Source: Albula goreensis (lineage: Eukaryota > Chordata > Actinopteri > Albuliformes > Albulidae). Taken from it: 64,000 nucleotides of DNA. The stretch spans positions 15,235,131 to 15,299,130 of the forward strand of contig CM040742.1 of the NCBI GenBank assembly GCA_022829145.1. The letters run 5' to 3'. Below, piece by piece: positions 29,801 to 42,650 of the stretch. A program made the position numbers and the translations under genes. The notes below the pieces were generated by a model. The model saw only the letters and a list, made by a program, of their open reading frames with translations, was not told the DNA's origin and did not search any database. Position 1 is the first letter of the stretch. Every line of letters starts with the position of its first letter.

Positions 29801-31460
29801 TTTTTGTGACCCCAAGCAGCAGCCAAACTCCAACTATAAGTCTCTGATTCTGTTTTGCCCCTCTCGCCATCTTTTATCGTCTTCCTGGCTAGATAAATGG
29901 TGGTATGTGGTATATTTAACTATGTATGAAATACTTGATTTGTGAGAGTAAATAGCCATTTGAATCACTTGATTTGTCAATTCACCTCATTTGTATACCC
30001 AGTGAAACAGTATTATTAATTGAATAACCTCTCACTGAATTGTATTTGCATGTAAGAATGTAGCTTCCCTTTATGGGGGAAAATAAAATATAGCTCATTA
30101 TCTGTGTTGTTTATTTCATACAGGCTTCCACATTCATGCAGAATTTTTGGAAAAGAAAAATTCAAAGCTCTTTCTGAAGAAAGGCAATGAAAGGATAGGT
30201 AAAAAAGAATATTATATGATATTATATTATAGAATATTATATAATACTCCAGAAGATAAAAGCTCCTGTGGGGTTTTTGTAGTTGAGATTTTTGTATGGG
30301 GCGAAGGGAATGTTGTCCGCCTGCCGTGTCTTAATGTAGCCAGATTCAGATAGCTGCAATCTTAACTGCAAAAGCCAACAGTCAAGGGCATTCACTGCCC
30401 CCCCCACCCCCACCCCCTCCCCTGTTCCCATTCGCTCTGACTGCTCCACAACTCCTTACAAGTCAACATTGTGGGATTTTGTTGCTTGAAATCCTTTATT
30501 TGTGCCAGACCCCAGAGCTTCCTCAGACTTCCTCACATATTCCTGAGTGCCTGCTGCATTTATTTTCAGCTGGATATATGTATGCTTCCCCCAGCTGGGT
30601 CACCAGTTGCATTAACAAGGTGTACCTGTTGCCACAACCTTTTGTTGTGAGCTGGCATTTCTTTTACCACCGTAGGCTTACCTTGCACCATGAGGAGTCA
30701 GGAGACTCGAAAAGGTTTTGCGATGCACGGCCACATGGCACTGACCATTCTCAGCATGCATCAGTGAGACATGAGCATTCCTGTATTTGCTATAAAGCAA
30801 ATATGTTATTAATATCCTGGCAGAGAGGTGTGTGTCAATTCTTATTCAACAAAAGAAGCTACCAGCATTCTTTAGCCCTTTATCCCCACTCTCTTTGCCC
30901 CCTCCCTCTCTTTCTCTTTCTCCTCTACTGTAATTGGAGTCCTGCCCCTAAACATTTACACTTTTCCCCAATTCCCTGTTTCTCCACAGCACTCTGTAAT
31001 TTTCCATCAGTGAAAACAGCCATGCGTGCCTTCCACACATCCAGATGTTTGAATTAAATCGAGATTAAAAAAAAAAAAACAAAACTAAACAAACTCATAG
31101 AGGACTGGCAATTGATTTCAACATGACCAATTCTTTCAAATGAATTTGCTGAATAGTGTTGTGAAGGATTTGCGTGCTGAGACCTTGTTTTGGGAAGATG
31201 GCAATCTCTTAATTATGTGTGTTGTTGAGCTGGTTTCTTATTGGGCAGGCAGATAAGAAAGCTGTTGCCAGCCTCTGCTCCCCCCTCTCTGCTGAAGTTG
31301 TTCCTCTCACATGGGCAGTGTTGACACTGAGACAGTCAGCAGGAAGTCTGTGACTCGAAAATGGTGGAGCCAAGGAACGCAGAGCTGATGGTTGTCTGTT
31401 ACATCATCATTCATCCTCTGACAGCCCATAGTTAATTTATCTTGATGCATATTCTTTCAT
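29801..31460. other. Intron segment without recognised genes
   Basis: It contains an AT-rich imperfect repeat (ATTATATGATATTATATTAT) at 30208-30245, a C-rich run at 30398-30425, and a 192-codon open frame (30479-31057) that starts at TTG and has no recognisable family. Confidence 0.5.
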
Positions 31461-31464
31461 CGAT

Positions 31465-31635
31465 ACATTTGTCATTATCTTGGCATATCAGTTACACTGC
31501 AGAAATCTCATGTGTTATCCAGTTGTTCTGTGTGGTGCAGAAAAGCACAATTTTAAGCATCTTTCTCAAGTGTACAACAGTAGTGCCCTACCAGAGATTC
31601 AAACCTGCAAGCTCTCAGCTGCAGTCTTAGGACTG
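31465..31635 (-). mobile_element. Decayed tRNA-derived SINE
   Basis: ACAGTAGTGCCCTACC near 31575, followed by GAGATTCAAACC, is co-linear with the SINE at 26511-26730. TGTTATCCAGTTGTTCTG near 31513 is a mutated tail. It is in the same (minus) orientation. Confidence 0.7.
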
Positions 31636-31710
31636 TGGAAAATAAAGAGTGTGACCACCGCAGCAGGCTGCTGCTTGTTTATTACAAAGTAATTATATAT
31701 TGCGATAGCA

Positions 31711-31714
31711 TCTT

Positions 31715-31778
<64 letters not shown>
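31711..31778 (+). repeat. (TC)n microsatellite
   Basis: About 68 bp of TC repeats with one G interruption and an initial TCTT variant. Confidence 0.95.
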
Positions 31779-32410
31779 GTTTTATATTATTTGGGGGCTC
31801 GCCAGCACATCTTTTCTAAGGCTAATGGAGATTAAATGAGATGGCCCAAAGGGTCAAAGACTCAGTTAACAAGGCAGATTATAGCATGGACTTGGAGGAA
31901 ATGACTGCTTTAGGAGCGGTCCAACTGAAAAAGCCATGAGAGAAATCCATTCTCACCACATTTCAAAAGCAGCAATTGAGTCCTCTTTATAACAGGGCTT
32001 AAAGCCACATCCAGGATATCTTCATCTTTGCTGTACAGTGATCCTTGCTGAATGCTGTCATCTCCACTCAGAAGACCCCAGCCATGAAGGTCAACCTGAG
32101 GTCACATTTAAAAGCCCTCCCTTTTCCCATTCTAGATAGAGAACACAATTGTTTTATATGGTTTTAACCTGAGGTCTGTCAGCTTTGGCAGCACTGCAGT
32201 GTATTGTGCTGAAGAACTTTGGAGAGCATACTTTTGAGCATTTGAAACACACTCCTTGCTTCACTTTATGTACAGGGCCCGCTAAATCACTTCATATTCC
32301 TTGACATTTCTTTCCTCTCCCATGCTGTTTCTGTCTTTCCCTGACTTAAAGACAGCTCAATACATTGTGTCTTTACAGAGGTGTAAGCTGTGTGTGGTGT
32401 GTGTCTGTAT

Positions 32411-32418
<8 letters not shown>

Positions 32419-32467
<49 letters not shown>
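32419..32467 (+). repeat. (AT)n microsatellite, target of a Tc1 insertion
   Basis: About 24 AT units run directly into the left end of the transposon. The last TA (32466-32467) is one half of its target duplication. Confidence 0.95.
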
Positions 32468-32470
<3 letters not shown>

Positions 32471-32680
32471 TGCCTATCATAAGTATTCACCCCCTTGAAT
32501 GTTTTAGCCTTTTATTGCTTTCATAAATCAATGATGGTCAATAAAATTTGGCTTTTTTCACACAAAAATTTATTGGAAAAAACTCTTTAATGTCAAAGTG
32601 AAAACAGAGTTCTACAAAGTAATGTCAATGAAACAAAAATATATAAAGAAATATAATTGTTTGCATAAATATTCACCCCC
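32468..32680 (+). repeat. Left inverted repeat of the Tc1-like element
   Basis: It is 213 bp, with the outer word CAGTGCCTATCATAAGTATT and an inner direct copy GCATAAATATTCACCCCC at about 32663-32680. These are presumed transposase binding sites. Confidence 0.9.
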
Positions 32681-32860
32681 GTTTAAATTTAATGGTCTAA
32701 TTCAATAGAGGTACATCCAATTGGTGCAAATAGTCTCACAATTAGTGAATTGAAGATCACCTGAGTGGTGTGGGTGTGTCTCATGTGATTGAGGTATAAA
32801 ACACCTGTGTCTGAAGGGTCCAGAGACTGGTTGATCAGTATTCCTGGCTACCATTACACC

Positions 32861-33869
32861 ATGAAGACAGAAGAACACTCCAAGCAACTCAGGAAAGGGT
32901 CATTGAAAAGTACAATTCAGGGATGGATACCAAAAATTCCCAAGGCATTGAACATCCCCGGAGTTCAGTGAAATCAATCATCAAGAAATGGAAGGAATAT
33001 GGCACATGTGTGAATCTGCCTAGATCAGGCCGCCCTCGTAAACTGAGTGACCGTGCACGTAGGGAAACTAGTGAGAAAAGCCACCAAGACCCCTACGACT
33101 ACTCTGAAGGAGTTACAAGCTTCAGCTGCTGAGATGGGAAAGACTGTGCATATAGCAACTACTGCCCGGGTTCTTCACCGGTCAAAGCTTTATGGGAGAG
33201 TGGCAATTAGAAAGCCACTGTTGAAGAAAATTCATATTAGATCTTGACTAGAGTTTGCCAAAAGGCATGTGGAAGACTCCATGGTTAAGTGGAAGAAGAT
33301 TCTTTGGTCTGATGAGACCAAAATTGAGCTTTTTGGCCATCAGACAAGACGTTATGTTTGGCAGAAAACAAACACTGCACATCACCAAAAACACACCATC
33401 CCCACTGTGAAGCATGGTGGTGGCAGCATCATGCTGTGGGGATGTTTCTCAGCAGCCGACCCTGGAAGGCTTGCAAAGATAGAGGGCAGAATGAATGCTG
33501 CAAAATACACCGAAATCCTGGGGGACAATCTTATTCTGTCTGCAAGAGAACTATGGCTTGGGAGAAGATTTGTTTTCCAGCAAGACAAAAAAATACTGCA
33601 AAAACTACACAGGAATGGTTTAAAAAGAACCAGGTAAATGTTCTGGAGTGGCGAGTCAAAGCCCAGACCTTAATCCTATAGAGAATTTGTGGCTGGACTT
33701 GAAAGGGGCTGTTCATGCTCGATACCTGTGCAACCTGACAGAGCTTGAGCAGTTTTGCAAAGAAGAATGGAGCAAAATTGCAGTGTGCAGATGTACAAGG
33801 CTGATTGAGACTTATCCACACAGATTCAGTGCTGTGATTGCAGCCAAAGGTGCATCTACTAAATACTGA
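32861..33869 (+). pseudogene. Tc1-like transposase, inactivated
   Basis: It begins MKTEEHSKQLRKG at 32861. A helix-turn-helix region follows (SVKSIIKKWKEYG, then the GRPRKLSDRA hook), and then the DDE domain. The acidic residues are the D of WSDETK (33311-33313), the D of FQQD (33584-33586) and the E of NPIENLW (33681-33683). GGGSIMLWGCF is intact. The product ends KGASTKY at 33869. Reading it through requires about four frame changes (near 32960, 33067, 33595 and 33652) and passes a stop at 33245-33247, so no functional enzyme is made. Confidence 0.9.
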
Positions 33870-33875
33870 CTTGAA

Positions 33876-34088
33876 GGGGGTGAATAATTATGCAAACAAT
33901 TATTTTTCTTTATATAATTTTGTTTCATTAACATTACTTTGTAGAAATCTGTTTTCACTTTGACCTTAAAGAGTTTTTCCCAATAAATTTTTGTGTGAAA
34001 AAAGCCAAATTTTATTGACCATCATTGATTTATGAAAGCAATAAAAGGCTAAAACATCCAAGGGGGTGAATACTTATGATAGGCACTG
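33876..34088 (-). repeat. Right inverted repeat of the Tc1-like element
   Basis: It is the inverted partner of 32468-32680, ending ATGATAGGCACTG before the TA duplication. Confidence 0.9.
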
Positions 34089-34090
34089 TA

Positions 34091-35004
34091 TATGATACAC
34101 TTCTGCTTGTGTTTGTATATGTGTACATACGCTTGTTGTGTGTATCCATTTGTCGTGTCTGTTCCTGAGGATCAGTATGCATATATGAGTATGAATTTTG
34201 ATCCAAGACTGTTGTTCCTTCCTATTTGCTCCCCAGTTTGTCACAGTGGGTAGGCGACAGCCCGTGTGTAACTCATGAGATCTGACCTTTGACTCCTGTG
34301 CCAGGTGTCCATGAAGTAGAGTCAGTCCAGATTAATGCCTCCTCACACTCAAATTACGTGTGTATCAAAATATTTGGCATATAATGTATTCAAAATGTAT
34401 GTAAGTAGGTGTTGTGCAGGCTTCACTGTGCCTGAGACAAAGGAAGTTGGGGCAGTAGGGTAGGATGTAGCCTCTGTTCTCTCTGCAGGTGAACCAAATT
34501 GATACGGCTCACTGATAGACCCCTATTCAGACAGAGATTTAGAGTACAAATCAAACAGAAAGCAGCTGTCATAGAGAATAACCTCCATTTTGTATGAAAA
34601 CATGATTACACACAAGATGGATCATGCTGGGTTTTAAATTAGAAGAGAAATAAACCAAGATAGACAGTGTATGAGATCCAGATGCAGCATGAAGTGGAGA
34701 CCTGAAAAGCCAGGCTATCGAGGATGGGGAGAAAGGATATTGTTTTTGTGTCATCTGTCACTCTTCCTTAAAGCTCCACATTATTTTCTGAAAACATAAA
34801 AAAATGTTCAATTTGTTAAGTCAACCTCAGATAAAAATCTGGTTCTTTTTTGAGCCGGGCCCCCTCCGCTCCCCTTTTCCTGGCTTATGGGGGGTGCCCC
34901 GGTTTCTGGAATGCATCGTTTCATCTGGCGGGCTGCTTTGAGAGAATCCAGGCAGGGTTTTTTGTACGTGTACCGTACATATAATAAAAACACTGGGTTT
35001 TATT
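34091..35004. other. Intron segment without recognised elements
   Basis: No coding or mobile feature was recognised between the Tc1 element and the next CpG-richer patch. Confidence 0.5.
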
Positions 35005-35220
35005 AAAGTGGCGCCCGGCGGTAAGAGCCCAAGTGCTTTGCATTTGGGAGCCTGGGCCGGGCCGAGTCCCGCACGTGGGAACGAGCGAGTCCTGAGCTCG
35101 ACCCACATCTGTGAAAACACGGCGGCCCATCAGAGCGCCCGCCGTGAGCTCTGCGTCAGTCCACCAACTCAACCCCCGCCCCATGCCCGCTCGCCAATCT
35201 CCAGGGCACGGGCCTAGAGC
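35005..35220. promoter_or_regulatory. CpG-richer patch 3
   Basis: About 215 bp begin with GGCGCCCGGCGG and include CCGGGCCGAGTCCCGCACG, CGGCGGCCC and CCCGCCCCATGCCCGC (GC-box-like). This is by eye the densest CpG stretch of the large intron, and it contrasts sharply with both flanks. It is a candidate intronic promoter or enhancer of col23a1. Confidence 0.4.
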
Positions 35221-35329
35221 TCAGATTTCTGACACTGATAGCGATAACAAGAGTGCTGGTGTGGATATGATTTCCCCTATGGACCCATATTTCACCCTCA
35301 CTGACACTGACACACATGTAAAACATTAT

Positions 35330-35575
35330 TATACAGTAACAGTACTGTAACTTTTACTAGGATAGGCAATAGAAGTACTAGTAGTTTAGTAGTTCAGCAT
35401 GAGTGGTGCTGGCAAAATTAGTAGCTGTAGTTGTAACAGTAATATTAGTGGGAATGGTGCGAGTTTAGCGGGTACAATTTTAGTGGGAATAGTACCAGTT
35501 CACAAAAAAGTAGTAGGAATAGTATTGGTGATAGTAGTAATACTATTTTATTTAGTAGATTCTCTTATCTGGTGG
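35330..35575 (+). repeat. Degenerate AGT/AAT trinucleotide-rich stretch
   Basis: Words such as AGTAGTAGG, TAGTAGTAATACTA and TAGTGGGAAT recur over about 240 bp without an exact period. It looks like an old, decayed trinucleotide microsatellite. Confidence 0.5.
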
Positions 35576-35622
35576 GACTCCAGAAACCAGTCTGGCAAGA
35601 CAGTACAGGTCAAAAGGACAAG

Positions 35623-35659
35623 GGATGAGCCCAAGGGATGAGCCCAAGGGATGAGCCCA
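35623..35659 (+). repeat. 13-bp minisatellite, 2.8 copies
   Basis: The unit GGATGAGCCCAAG is repeated twice exactly, followed by GGATGAGCCCA. Confidence 0.9.
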
Positions 35660-36650
35660 TCCAGCCAGCTTTGGCTAAGACATGTTAAAGGGCAGTGTTG
35701 AAGGCTCAGGCATGATTGTGGGCCTCTTTAGATGCTTCCTCACCTTCTGAATTGTTCCTCGTTATGTTTTCAAAGGAATTAACCTCTACATGTACTGTCC
35801 CAGCCTAACCTCCCAACTGCAACACACACACACACATGCTGGATCTATCTCTCTCTCCTAAGGGATCAGGGACCCCCAGATGTTTAGATGCTATCCCTAG
35901 CTCTTGCAAAATGAGATAAACCAGGAGGAAATGAAGGGATGAATCATGAAAAAAAGATCCAGACAATGTGGAAGACAATCCTTTCTTTGCTTTTAAAGTC
36001 TAACCTACGTCAACGTTGGTTAACTGTGCAGGTGGTCTATGGGGCAAGGTACTCTTTTCTCTGCTCAACCTTTCAGCCCTGGGGCTTGGGGTCCTGATCC
36101 AAAAAGAGTCAAACTCTAGCGTGGTAAATCTAAGGAAACTGAGGTACACATTTCAAATGACAGAATAATGTTTTTTTTTTAAATCCACTCCTACTAATTT
36201 GATATAATATCAATGCTCCTACCTTAGAGACCACCTGTTTACTAGAAGTTACAGACACCCAACCTAGATTTGCATCCTGTGCATCCTCACTGCTTGAAGC
36301 GAATTCTCACATTTCTTTGTGAAAGCAGCACATTTAGACTGAATAATACATTTTTCTGTGTGCTCATGTTTTACCTTTCTGCTGTGAAGTGTGTGGCTGA
36401 CTAATATTAAAACAATCCCTCCAATTTTGGGTATTTCTGTTTGTTTTATGAAATGACTTTTCTTCTTGGACCTCATAGCCTGAGGGTCTTGTCTTGAAAT
36501 GTTTTGATGTGGCTGAGAGTCCTATATCCTGAATTGAGTCACTCATTAGAAAGCAACCTAACTTTTTACCAAGTGAACCAGTCAATCAGTGGTGGGTAAG
36601 AGAGGCGGGGATTTAGAATTGCATCCAGTGTTTGTTCAGCAGGCCTATTT
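35660..36650. other. Intron segment without recognised elements
   Basis: Apart from a short (CA)n run at 35824-35835 and a T9 run, nothing is recognised. Confidence 0.5.
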
Positions 36651-36654
36651 AAAT

Positions 36655-36835
36655 GCTTACACTTTTACATACTGTATTTTTCCATCTGTGCAGCTGGATT
36701 TTTAATGAAGGGATTCTGGCTAGGTTCCTCTTTACTGTGCTTAACAGTGACAATCAGCTGGGGATTTGAACATGCAAACTTCTGGTTAAAAGCCCAGTTC
36801 CCTGAAACTCTACACTCTACACTGCTGCCATAAAT
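36655..36835 (-). mobile_element. Decayed tRNA-derived SINE
   Basis: GCAGCTGGATTTTTAATGAA near 36693 corresponds to AGGTGGATTTTTACTGAAG of the SINE at 26511-26730. GGGGATTTGAACATGC near 36759 is the reversed B box. Minus orientation; old. Confidence 0.6.
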
Positions 36836-37374
36836 AGGCTGGAACACGATAAATATCTTTATTCATAATTTGCTGAAGCCATAACAGCTATGGTTGCCAG
36901 TCAGAAGCAGCAGTGAATGGAAAACATTTAATGAGATAATGAGGATTAATGTAGTAGAAAAATATTATTTAAAGTTTCAGTTTTGCATATTTTAGGAAGG
37001 CCTGTGGCAGGCTTTCTGTGTTTGGTGCTGTGAGATTCACTCACATTTGAAGAGTGGTGCTACACTGCAACTGCAGATGGTCAAGATTCTGGTAGTTTCA
37101 GGCCTCTGTTTCAGAAATCAAATGGACTGCTGTGTGCTAATTGTGCTAAAGAACACATCTTGCGACTCACTTGCAGCCAATCAGAAAGTATATGTTTGTG
37201 ACTGGCCACATGGTTTTAGAAGTGAAGAATTCTGGGTTTTGGTATACCAGCCTGCAGGAAGAGGAATGTTATCTGCAGCTATGAGAAATGCACTGAAAAA
37301 AAATCTGGGCCGCAGCTGAGCCCAGAGGCTTTTGTGTGGCATGTATCTTACACAAACATTTTACGAATACCACT

Positions 37375-37595
37375 GCCAGGGGTCCACATTTATTTATTTG
37401 TACAGAAATTTTTATTGTTTCTGTAAAAATATGTCTCAATGCCTGGTGACATAGCTTAGAAGTCAGTGTATACAGATGTATACATTTATTGACGCAGTCT
37501 GTCTGAGGTAGGCTTGAGAATGAAACCAGCTGACTGTAAGACCGCCTCTGCGTAACCTGTTGTCTATACCGCTGTGCCGTTTGATTTGGGTTATT
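37375..37595 (-). mobile_element. Possible decayed SINE
   Basis: GAGAATGAAACCAGC near 37517, followed by a pattern ending CTATACCGCTGTGCC, resembles the tRNA-like head of the other copies. The body is too diverged to align with certainty. Confidence 0.35.
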
Positions 37596-37599
37596 AGAT

Positions 37600-40500
37600 T
37601 TAATTGACTTAATTGTGCACGCCACAATGAGGTCATAAAGCCGTGGAGCTGTACCTCTCATAAATTCTTTCTTAGTTATGTATGTAGATAGGAGCTACGT
37701 TTTCAAAGCTATTTGTTTCTCATTTCCTTGAAATCATTTTTTTTCATGAAGTGCACATGTCCTAGATGGGTGACACCTGTTATCAATTTTGAGACACGCC
37801 GGCTAGATTTGCAGCTTGGATCTGCTCACTGACGGGTGATTAATTTTGAACTTCAACCAAACCAACCAAAAATAAAGGATGATAAAATATGATCATGAAA
37901 GACTCAGCTGGTCATGTGGCTTGAGCAGAACAGAACAAAGCCTGGCACAAAATAGCCATGTCAATTTGCTTTCCTAAACCCTATCGACATCCCATCCCGA
38001 GGTATAAAGTATAGCCATTCTGTGGAATGGGATCATACCCAGTGGAGCAATATCATGCTCAAGATCAAATCACTATGGTTATGACAGTCTACCTCTCAGC
38101 GGAATATTGGGACCTTCTGTTGAACTGTGAGGTCCTCACAAGAATGCTGTACTCTTCCATGATATGGAAGAAAAAGGAAAAATTACAACCACAAGTAGGT
38201 GCTAGTGGCATAAAATAAACTAAATACGGCCTTCATGTAGGTTTGCGATGTGTGGGCAAGGCCATAATGTACATGACATACACCACTGTGTACCGGTTTA
38301 CACTTTCATGAGGGTGTCTGACATCGTCTGATAGAGGCACAGAAGCACCTGTGGTTGTTTTGGAATACCAGAACCGCTTCCTGCTACTTCTTTTTCATCC
38401 AGTGGAATGTTGGAGCCCTTGATGGAACATTTGAAGGCTCCAGTAGAGCAGTGAAGACTTTAAGGTGAACGGCGGAATCTTTAGGGAGACAGTAAAGATT
38501 CCAGTGTAAGGCTCTTTGGAAGACCATAGTTTTCTGTGAAACATATAAAACACACTGACAGACATTTGTGGGATGAGCTGACTGCCCATGATCCCTCTGA
38601 CAAGCTGTTAAAACTGAAAGTTACCTTTACTGAAACTGCTGGAGGAAGCTGATTGCCTTGAGCCATTTGTGTTAGGCAGGTTCATTGGTTTTAAGGTTTA
38701 AGCTAAAGACTGGTGTCACAGACTGATGGTGACTTAAATGTATTAAGTTATGGCAAAAATTTATCAACAGCTTTTAACTTAAGTACCATGATTTGACTTC
38801 AGCCAGTTATCTTGCCTTACTCATATGTTTGAAATTTATCAGTTTCCTCAAATCATTCGACTGAATTTAAATTATTTATTGTGCTGGGTGTCCGTCTTTA
38901 TCCTGGTATTGCTAGCCCCGCCATGTGTGAAATGTTTGCCCTGGCGGAGGCTACAGCCACACACGGCAGCTGGGTTGTGTGCCACTGGCTATCGATCTCC
39001 CAGAATTTGGGGATGTGGGGTGTGGAGGGGGATGTGGCAGCCAGATGGCATCTTCTTAGTCTGGACACCAGCCAATAGCGAGCAGAGCAATGGTAAAGAA
39101 GCAAGAGAGAAAAGCATTAAAATCAAGTCCCAGCTGTCAGAGGTTATTGTGTCAACATGTTAGCGGAGGTTGTATAGGTATGTCTTTAGCTCCCAGCAAC
39201 ACTGGTTAATCCTCTTCAGAGAACATGTGCATTGATGGGATGATAAAGCTACAGTATTTACAGCAGCATAGAAGACTAATGAATGAATGAGTTCAGACTG
39301 AGTAATGTTAACAGTATGTTGTATGTGTTTATGATCCAGCTGCAGAAAAGCATTTCTCCAGCTAGGGCTCTATTACTCATCATTACTGATTAAAGGCCAA
39401 GGGCCCACCAGTGCTGGCATACTCACAAGTAAAATTATCTGAAGTATTTTCCCCTATTGCAGCAGTGGAGCTGGAGCGTACAGGGGCCATGTTGAACTGT
39501 AGCTGAAGTCGGCTCTGTGAGGTGTGCTCGTTCAGCTTATTGAGGCTCAATCGTTTGTGCTTGTCTGTTCTTTTGTCTTTGTTTGTTGTGGAGATTTTTG
39601 TTAGCAATATAACAAAGCAGAAACAAACGATAACTTCCCCAAAAGCACTGTAATCTGGGGTGAATGGGCATTGTAAAATGAGACGTGTAACATGACAAGT
39701 TATTTGTACAGAAAATTAAAAAACATATTGACCTCAAAGCAGAGAAGACAAGGCAACAACATTACATTTCTTGTTCCTGTTGACTCTGAACTAAAAATAA
39801 AAAATGTAGTTATCTGATTATTACTTTTTGACTGTGCATTAAAAGGTGTAAGATGATATGTGTGCTATCTGAATATTTCTATATATTTTATTATGCAATG
39901 ATTTTTAAGCTAAGCGCTTGTCCTTTTCGCTGCTGCTGCTATTATGGACAAGGTTTCTCTAGAAAAAAAGAGATTTTTATCTTAATGAAATTAACTTGGC
40001 TTACTAAAATAAATGAGAGATTCTCGCTATAGATTCCATCCCAGTTCAGTCAGAGAGCCAGACCTCCCTGCTGAGTCCTGGACAGTGACCATCCAATACA
40101 GGCCATACACAACCTCGAGTGTTACAGGGGCCTGTTCTATGTAAGCAAGTCTCTCAGCCTGCATGTCCAAAGAAATCAAAGCACAGGAAAACAGCGAGAT
40201 GGGGGACTGGAGCTGGTGCTGCTTAGAAAAGCACTGGTAATGTAAGAAACAAACCAAGAGTGGGCTAGAAGTAGAGAAATGGTAGTCAGATTCTACCATC
40301 AAGTGATTGCTATCTCTTTTTTTCCTTCAGTAGAGTGCATATGAACGATTGCCAACAATCCATGCTGGCATTTTTATGGCATTCAGTCTGCAGTAATTTT
40401 AGCCAGTTTTTCAGCATTTATGGTGCGAGCATTGATTTGAATGGAGCTTGAATTTTTTGATGCATTTCTCAACTGATGCATGAAATGTGATGGGACTGGC

Positions 40501-42650
40501 CACACTCATCCAAAACAAATAGTCTGGCAAGACCAAGGAACATCCTGTTTTCCATAGCTTTCTTATGTGTTGGCATACCACCGATCTGTTGTTCAATTGG
40601 TTAGCATACAAACACACAGAAATTGCATTGGTGTTACACTAATTTTACGCTTATGCTAATGTATGTACATTTTCTAAATACCAGTTGCTTAATGCCAGTG
40701 TTTTTGCAGTGTCACCAGCCTTTTAACAGCATCTGTGTAAAAGGGTTTCAGTTTTAAATGATATGACAGAAGGAAAGAATGGATCATTTTTTCTAAAAAA
40801 AATAAAGGGATGAGAGCATGAAACGGAGAAAAACCTGCACCATATTAAAATTTATTTTATCTTGAATTGAATCTAAAACAGACCATGAAAACACAACTTT
40901 TCTTTGCTTATATTATTTCCTGCTTGAGACAGAAAGGAGTTTTGTTGAGTGCACATAGTATGCATGACCACGGTTTTATGCAATACATGAATTGTACTCG
41001 TTCAATGCCACAGGAACAAAAACACTGTACATGGCGTGGAAGGGTTTCATTTGCCCATTTAATCAAATTAAATTAAACCTTATTATTTGGTTCTGCTGTT
41101 CCACCCTTGGAGTGAAAGTTGTTGATATATAAACTCTACCATGTGTCCTACGAATTCAGCCCATGTGGTCACTTTGGTCCAAACCAAATATCTTCATTTG
41201 GGCTTAACAGTTTGTGATTTAAATTCTGCTCTGAAAACCTCAAAAACAGCAATTCTGTTTCACATTGAATGTTACAGCATGGGGTTTTTATTGTGAATTT
41301 GCCCAAAACTAACTTCAGCATTTTGAAATAGGGTAAGGGTAATTTAGCTAAATAAAATGTGGTCAAGGGCCTCATGAAAATTTCCGTTCACTTTTTTAGC
41401 TGGGGGTGGAGATGGTCATTTAGTGATCGAAAATGAGGCCTGGAGATAATGAAATCTAAATTCAGATTTTCAGTCAGATGTGGTGTTTTTTGTGAAATGT
41501 ATATTCATATTTGCTGACAGATGGTACTATTGTCATCTCCAAACTCACTGCAGAGTTCACTGTGCATGTCAAGATTAACATTCATGCAGTGCACAATGAA
41601 ATACAAAAAATGCTTTCTAAACATGTGCTCTGACTTGGCTCCCATAAACTGACCACAGCCATATATAAAACATGCCTCGGACAGACCAAGCTCCCAAAGG
41701 ATGGGAGAACCAGGCTGCTTATCATAACAGACATTGGAGAAAAAAATGTTTTGTCAGTTATTGATTTCTTTAAAACACACCAGACTACAGAGTCCTACAG
41801 CCTAGATTTAGTCAAATTTGTGCTTAACTATAAATAAAAGTTTACTGCACCATAATAAAAGTGTCTGTTTTCTTCTGCACAGGCATTTTTTGTTTGCTGT
41901 CTGTAACTCTTTGATTTTTATCATTCATAGGCACAGACACATTTCTTTCCGTAACTTTGACTCACAATTAAGTGTAATGGTCATTATTCCAAATCAGTGA
42001 TGTCACTGAATATGTGTGAATTTCATTGGTTGATGAAGCCTCTTTCTCCCAATATTAATTTTGATGGCATGAATAACACCTTGTTTAGAACTGAGACAGT
42101 AATTCTAACAAACCTTGCTGTGAAATTGGGAAATTTCCTCCTTCATTGAAAACAGCCATACTTTCACTGTGGATCACCAACTGATTTGCAACATCTGACT
42201 CTGAGCAACACAAGGCTAAACACAAAAAAGGGGTATGATGATGTAATGTAATGAGTTTACAATCCACTTGCAGCTGTACTACCCTATAACATAATCCTGC
42301 GTGATGGCGGAAGGCAAGCATATCTGGGATTAGTTCATCTCCCACATTTAATTGGCTTAATTGATCCCTCCTTTCCCATTTCAACTAATGGGAAGTGAGC
42401 CCTCTGGTTACTGTTAATCCCTGGGTGTTACACATTAGTGGTGGCTGGGGGGAAGAACCCCCCCACCCCCACCCCTCCTTCTTCCTTCCATCAGACTGAG
42501 ACACTGGGAAAGTGAAAATGTTCACCCACTCACTGGTCTGTTTTGATGCTTTCCTTCTTCTGCTCTCTCATCTGCTGAAGTCAGATCCACCTCCTGTGGA
42601 GCATTGGTTCACTAAAGTTCTGAACCTACTGTCTGCTTAACAAGTGAATG
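37600..42650. other. Intron segment without recognised elements
   Basis: About 5 kb of AT-rich DNA. No open frame above 112 codons and no motif, transposon end or microsatellite of note was found. A C-rich run (CCCCCCCACCCCCACCCC) lies near 42459-42476. Confidence 0.5.

Larger units (their letters stand above)
32468..34088 (+). mobile_element. Tc1-like DNA transposon, 1,621 bp, both ends present
   Basis: The ends read CAGTGCCTATCATAAGTATT and its inverse, with TA duplications at 32466-32467 and 34089-34090. The long inverted repeats (32468-32680 and 33876-34088, 213 bp each) differ at about eight positions by eye, so the insertion is fairly young. Within each repeat the outer and inner ends carry the same TATTCACCCCC word, the IR/DR arrangement of many fish Tc1 elements. 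The transposase between them is broken, so the element could move only with a transposase supplied by another copy. Confidence 0.93.

Noticed and set aside
30479..31057. Longest open frame of the window (192 codons, plus)
   Set aside because: It starts at TTG, has no domain or motif I recognise, is rich in His, Cys and Leu, and lies in ordinary intronic DNA. It is probably a chance frame.
32419..32467. Tandem arrays as CRISPR or satellite
   Set aside because: They are simple dinucleotide runs without spacers. The genome is eukaryotic and no cas-like genes exist.
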